A program made the translations under genes and the position numbers. Shown here piece by piece: positions 7,401-8,233 of a stretch of DNA of 8,233 nucleotides. Each line of letters opens with the position of its first letter. The first letter of the stretch is position 1. The DNA comes from Candidatus Poseidoniaceae archaeon (GTDB taxonomy: Archaea; Thermoplasmatota; Poseidoniia; Poseidoniales; Poseidoniaceae): contig DUJC01000018.1 in assembly GCA_013330015.1 (NCBI GenBank), positions 1-8,233 of the forward strand, in the 5' to 3' direction. The notes under the pieces are model-generated. The model was not told the DNA's origin. It did not search any database and was given only the letters and a program-made list of their open reading frames with translations.

Positions 7401-7849
7401 TAGACAGTGAGGTCTTGGAATCAACCATGTCACCTGAAAACATGAAATCAATTGTAGATGAGATTATCCTCGATTTCAGTACGTGGGCTGGTAATTCAGT
7501 TGAAATCGAAACTGAGGCTGTGAGTGATGAAGTGAAGTCTTCGATGGATGCGTTCCTTACGCAACACAATGAAATCTACGATGAATTAACAAAAATGCGT
7601 CAGCATTACGATGGAAAGAACATTCGAACCGAAATTGATGGCAAGAAGATCTATCCTCAACACCCAGATCGAAAGATTATGCAATACGCTTCCGTCCTAT
7701 CCAATCGGCCAATTGACAACGTTGGCTCAATTGTTGTAGCAACCCATGATGGAGATTTCACCGTTGTCGCTCGAGCCTTCGAAGAGCGCTTTGGTTTCGG
7801 TATTGCAAAGAACAGTCGTACGTTGAAGCAATGGCTTCGAGAGTCATGA
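4460..7849 (+). CDS. Giant helical-repeat protein with C-terminal PIN nuclease domain
   Basis: This 1129-residue protein is by far the largest in the window. Residues 1-50 form a small possible domain. An acidic Pro-rich linker with an arginine/glycine patch (R-F-R-R-G-R-R-R-G-R, 66-75) follows. Residues ~95-740 are almost wholly helical, acidic and Leu/Ala-rich, with TPR-like helix pairs but no regular repeat I could align by eye. A charged Glu/Lys/Thr linker lies at ~750-790, and another helical stretch runs to ~890. The end is a PIN domain: L-V-D-T-N (903-907), S-E-V-E with Glu961, P-D-R-K-I-M with Asp1070, and T-H-D-G-D-F (1095-1100). The four acidic positions of a metal-dependent RNase are present, so it is probably active. 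It has no signal peptide or membrane segment, so it should be cytoplasmic. Length and architecture are unlike VapC toxins (~130 residues), and no antitoxin-like gene adjoins it. RNA processing or decay is inference. Confidence 0.88.
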   Translation: MQESYLEACLEAGFKTIKNRRLNAVGKCPEYTLMDKPWKELVKLAVLETEIPGQDEDGETIAPSPRFRRGRRRGRQQSTIPSPTDIQSMTEETPALRFALLLVNKFLHAEQWEEGDYASLETELREACLAQGVHSVWHEMAKRSDLFGQFSACPVAESKFTSKKKTLDLSEVAIDPFDAASCLDVFKSIPDEQYSAEDLVAMKRLIKRLSSGKWPSVESNLLEFEGNLSLVSLLIALNTNGATDVILERLRKSNKSLAERYELALVLTGDSIEWSDDYLTQNDDDLGKALLKLAWLNGPLDDMSPITSQLEIGLEILIGAQAPANRVDVVRWKMLQCYVEETRSDDALEIIQSISLEHDSDASELLPLLIQLNHPDAYTWLGANMNNIDEGGLVSIAQEHALPTSLRAKALVLLRNQNGEGWAEVQSLAVHIFVQTLDLDELATILLEDELAIPTHPFETLIVAHLLSANHDEENWKLARSARKKALQVVQSTDVPPSINEDEHKLLLLLEGRIEESVSKLELTDTLPKKGILAVNQIVNALSSGGSHLVDEKHLSNVIESLEEGEMTDMGEALLRTIVSKLRLNNVRLSLERGDDTTQVISLLETVLTQPSIPYPIVDGVRELMYEFDLGIESLVQWYQSHHPRSIWALLAQATLDASKGKNLSAARLFKRSADSGEFAYDEEMMLYRKALIHFAFDKKWGEAKQLLSEHPNLRAAITKRFQLYLDVSHKASIQETAQATSMLKNFVKRQETIVEETEEGEKTRTKTIFKEDELDLLHTYPDEHPKPLPKEPFTGRLLAATNALQRDYRTQSSKSFDRRYRDIMLMRTPDAMEVHTLAQQASETSPLDALRILERAQLSGRFKDRNKSFANLELVLFRRHQSDIRTSDRRYLRHLPLKPLVLVDTNIVIDALYQRIQEKLNRSNHFEDSTNQRSHFAGYLLYLAANDKVDLWLPKVVRSEVENITRSIDDIRSRFENALVDSEVLESTMSPENMKSIVDEIILDFSTWAGNSVEIETEAVSDEVKSSMDAFLTQHNEIYDELTKMRQHYDGKNIRTEIDGKKIYPQHPDRKIMQYASVLSNRPIDNVGSIVVATHDGDFTVVARAFEERFGFGIAKNSRTLKQWLRES

Positions 7850-8233
7850 CCGTTTCCAAACTGCTCTGAAGCGTAGATGTTCTTCCTCTTCGTACTGAAT
7901 CGAATAGAAGTCAATCGGGTTGAGTTCACTTCCAATGGATTCGATAAACGAACGATCCAGTGGCCAAGGAGGGCCATCGACTTCAATTGGCGTTGCAGGA
8001 TTCATTCGTCCAATGCATATCAGAACTCCTTCTTGACGGACGAGTGGCGCTAAGTTCGTTGAAGCAGGAATACGGAATGATTCAGGAATTGCCTGCAAAA
8101 TATGCACTTCCAAAACGAGATCAAATGCTTCAATCCAAGCAGGATGCGGACTGAGCAAGTCACCTACTTCCCAGGATATGGATGGGTGCGAATGCATTTC
8201 CTTGACCCAATCGATGGCGGATGCTGACAAATC
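7844..8233 (-). CDS. Class I SAM-dependent methyltransferase, C-terminal part (5' end outside window)
   Basis: The gene enters from beyond the right edge; about 130 codons are visible. The reading frame is open to the edge, and the first visible residues D-L-S-A-S-A-I-D-W match the segment just after the SAM-binding glycine loop in class I methyltransferases (the Asp-x-Ser-x-x-Ala-Ile motif). The TTG at 8230 is therefore an internal Leu codon, not a start. Further on are G-D-L-L, F-D-L-V-L-E-V-H-I-L-Q-A-I-P (the post-II region), a strand V-L-I-C-I-G-R, then G-P-P-W-P-L and a terminal L-R-F-R-A-V-W. The last pieces resemble a group of small-molecule methyltransferases related to thiopurine-methyltransferase-like proteins. 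The substrate is unknown. The stop overlaps the PIN gene's stop within the six-base palindrome TCATGA. Confidence 0.85.
   Translation of the reverse strand, partial: DLSASAIDWVKEMHSHPSISWEVGDLLSPHPAWIEAFDLVLEVHILQAIPESFRIPASTNLAPLVRQEGVLICIGRMNPATPIEVDGPPWPLDRSFIESIGSELNPIDFYSIQYEEEEHLRFRAVWKRS

Noticed and set aside
4460..7849. Toxin-antitoxin module based on the PIN domain
   Set aside because: The protein is about eight times the length of VapC, and neither neighbour resembles a small DNA-binding antitoxin.
8228..8230. TTG at 8230 as the start of the methyltransferase
   Set aside because: The frame is open to the edge and the codon falls inside the Asp-Leu-Ser-x-x-Ala motif that normally follows the SAM-binding loop, so it is an internal Leu.
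1..8233. tRNA, rRNA, CRISPR array, insertion sequence or integration site
   Set aside because: No gap exceeds about 115 bases, and I saw no clover-leaf, spaced direct repeats, transposase or terminal inverted repeats.

Overview
The window is a gene-dense piece of a prokaryotic chromosome with nine protein genes, two of them on one strand facing others and one cut by the right edge. I see no RNA genes, mobile elements, CRISPR arrays or long repeats. The gene content suggests a free-living archaeon, with a marine Euryarchaeota (Poseidoniales/Marine Group II-like) source my best guess: a DHH-DHHA1 phosphoesterase, a PduO-type cobalamin adenosyltransferase, a diadenosine-tetraphosphatase-like Nudix enzyme, a large PIN-domain protein, short gaps, and one A/T-rich promoter placed for a leaderless message. 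No single feature proves the domain of life; a bacterium is not excluded.

Layout. Bases 14-1671 (+) hold a polytopic membrane protein with a helical tail, a small two-helix membrane protein, and a DUF2203-family protein. The DUF2203 gene is followed 27 bases later by the cob(I)alamin adenosyltransferase (1699-2397, +), which makes adenosylcobalamin. It meets a Nudix hydrolase (2394-2798, -) tail to tail. The Nudix gene diverges from a DHH-family phosphoesterase (2900-3883, +), sharing a 101-base intergenic region. The DHH gene meets a small four-helix membrane protein resembling DUF4079 (3880-4344, -) tail to tail. That gene diverges from the dominant feature of the window, a 1129-residue protein (4460-7849, +) with an arginine/glycine patch, a very long alpha-helical region and a C-terminal PIN nuclease domain with its acidic residues intact. 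Its end overlaps the end of a class I SAM-dependent methyltransferase (7844 to beyond 8233, -).

Functional picture. The genes do not form one evident pathway. There is a nucleotide/RNA turnover flavour (Nudix, DHH, PIN) alongside cofactor synthesis and small membrane proteins. All three convergent pairs in the window overlap by 4-6 bases through their stop codons. Starts are of two sorts: most genes have a clear Shine-Dalgarno sequence that fixes the start, while the two at 862 and about 1189 have none. The best candidate for something undescribed is the giant helical-repeat/PIN protein, which does not look like a VapC toxin and has no antitoxin-like partner.
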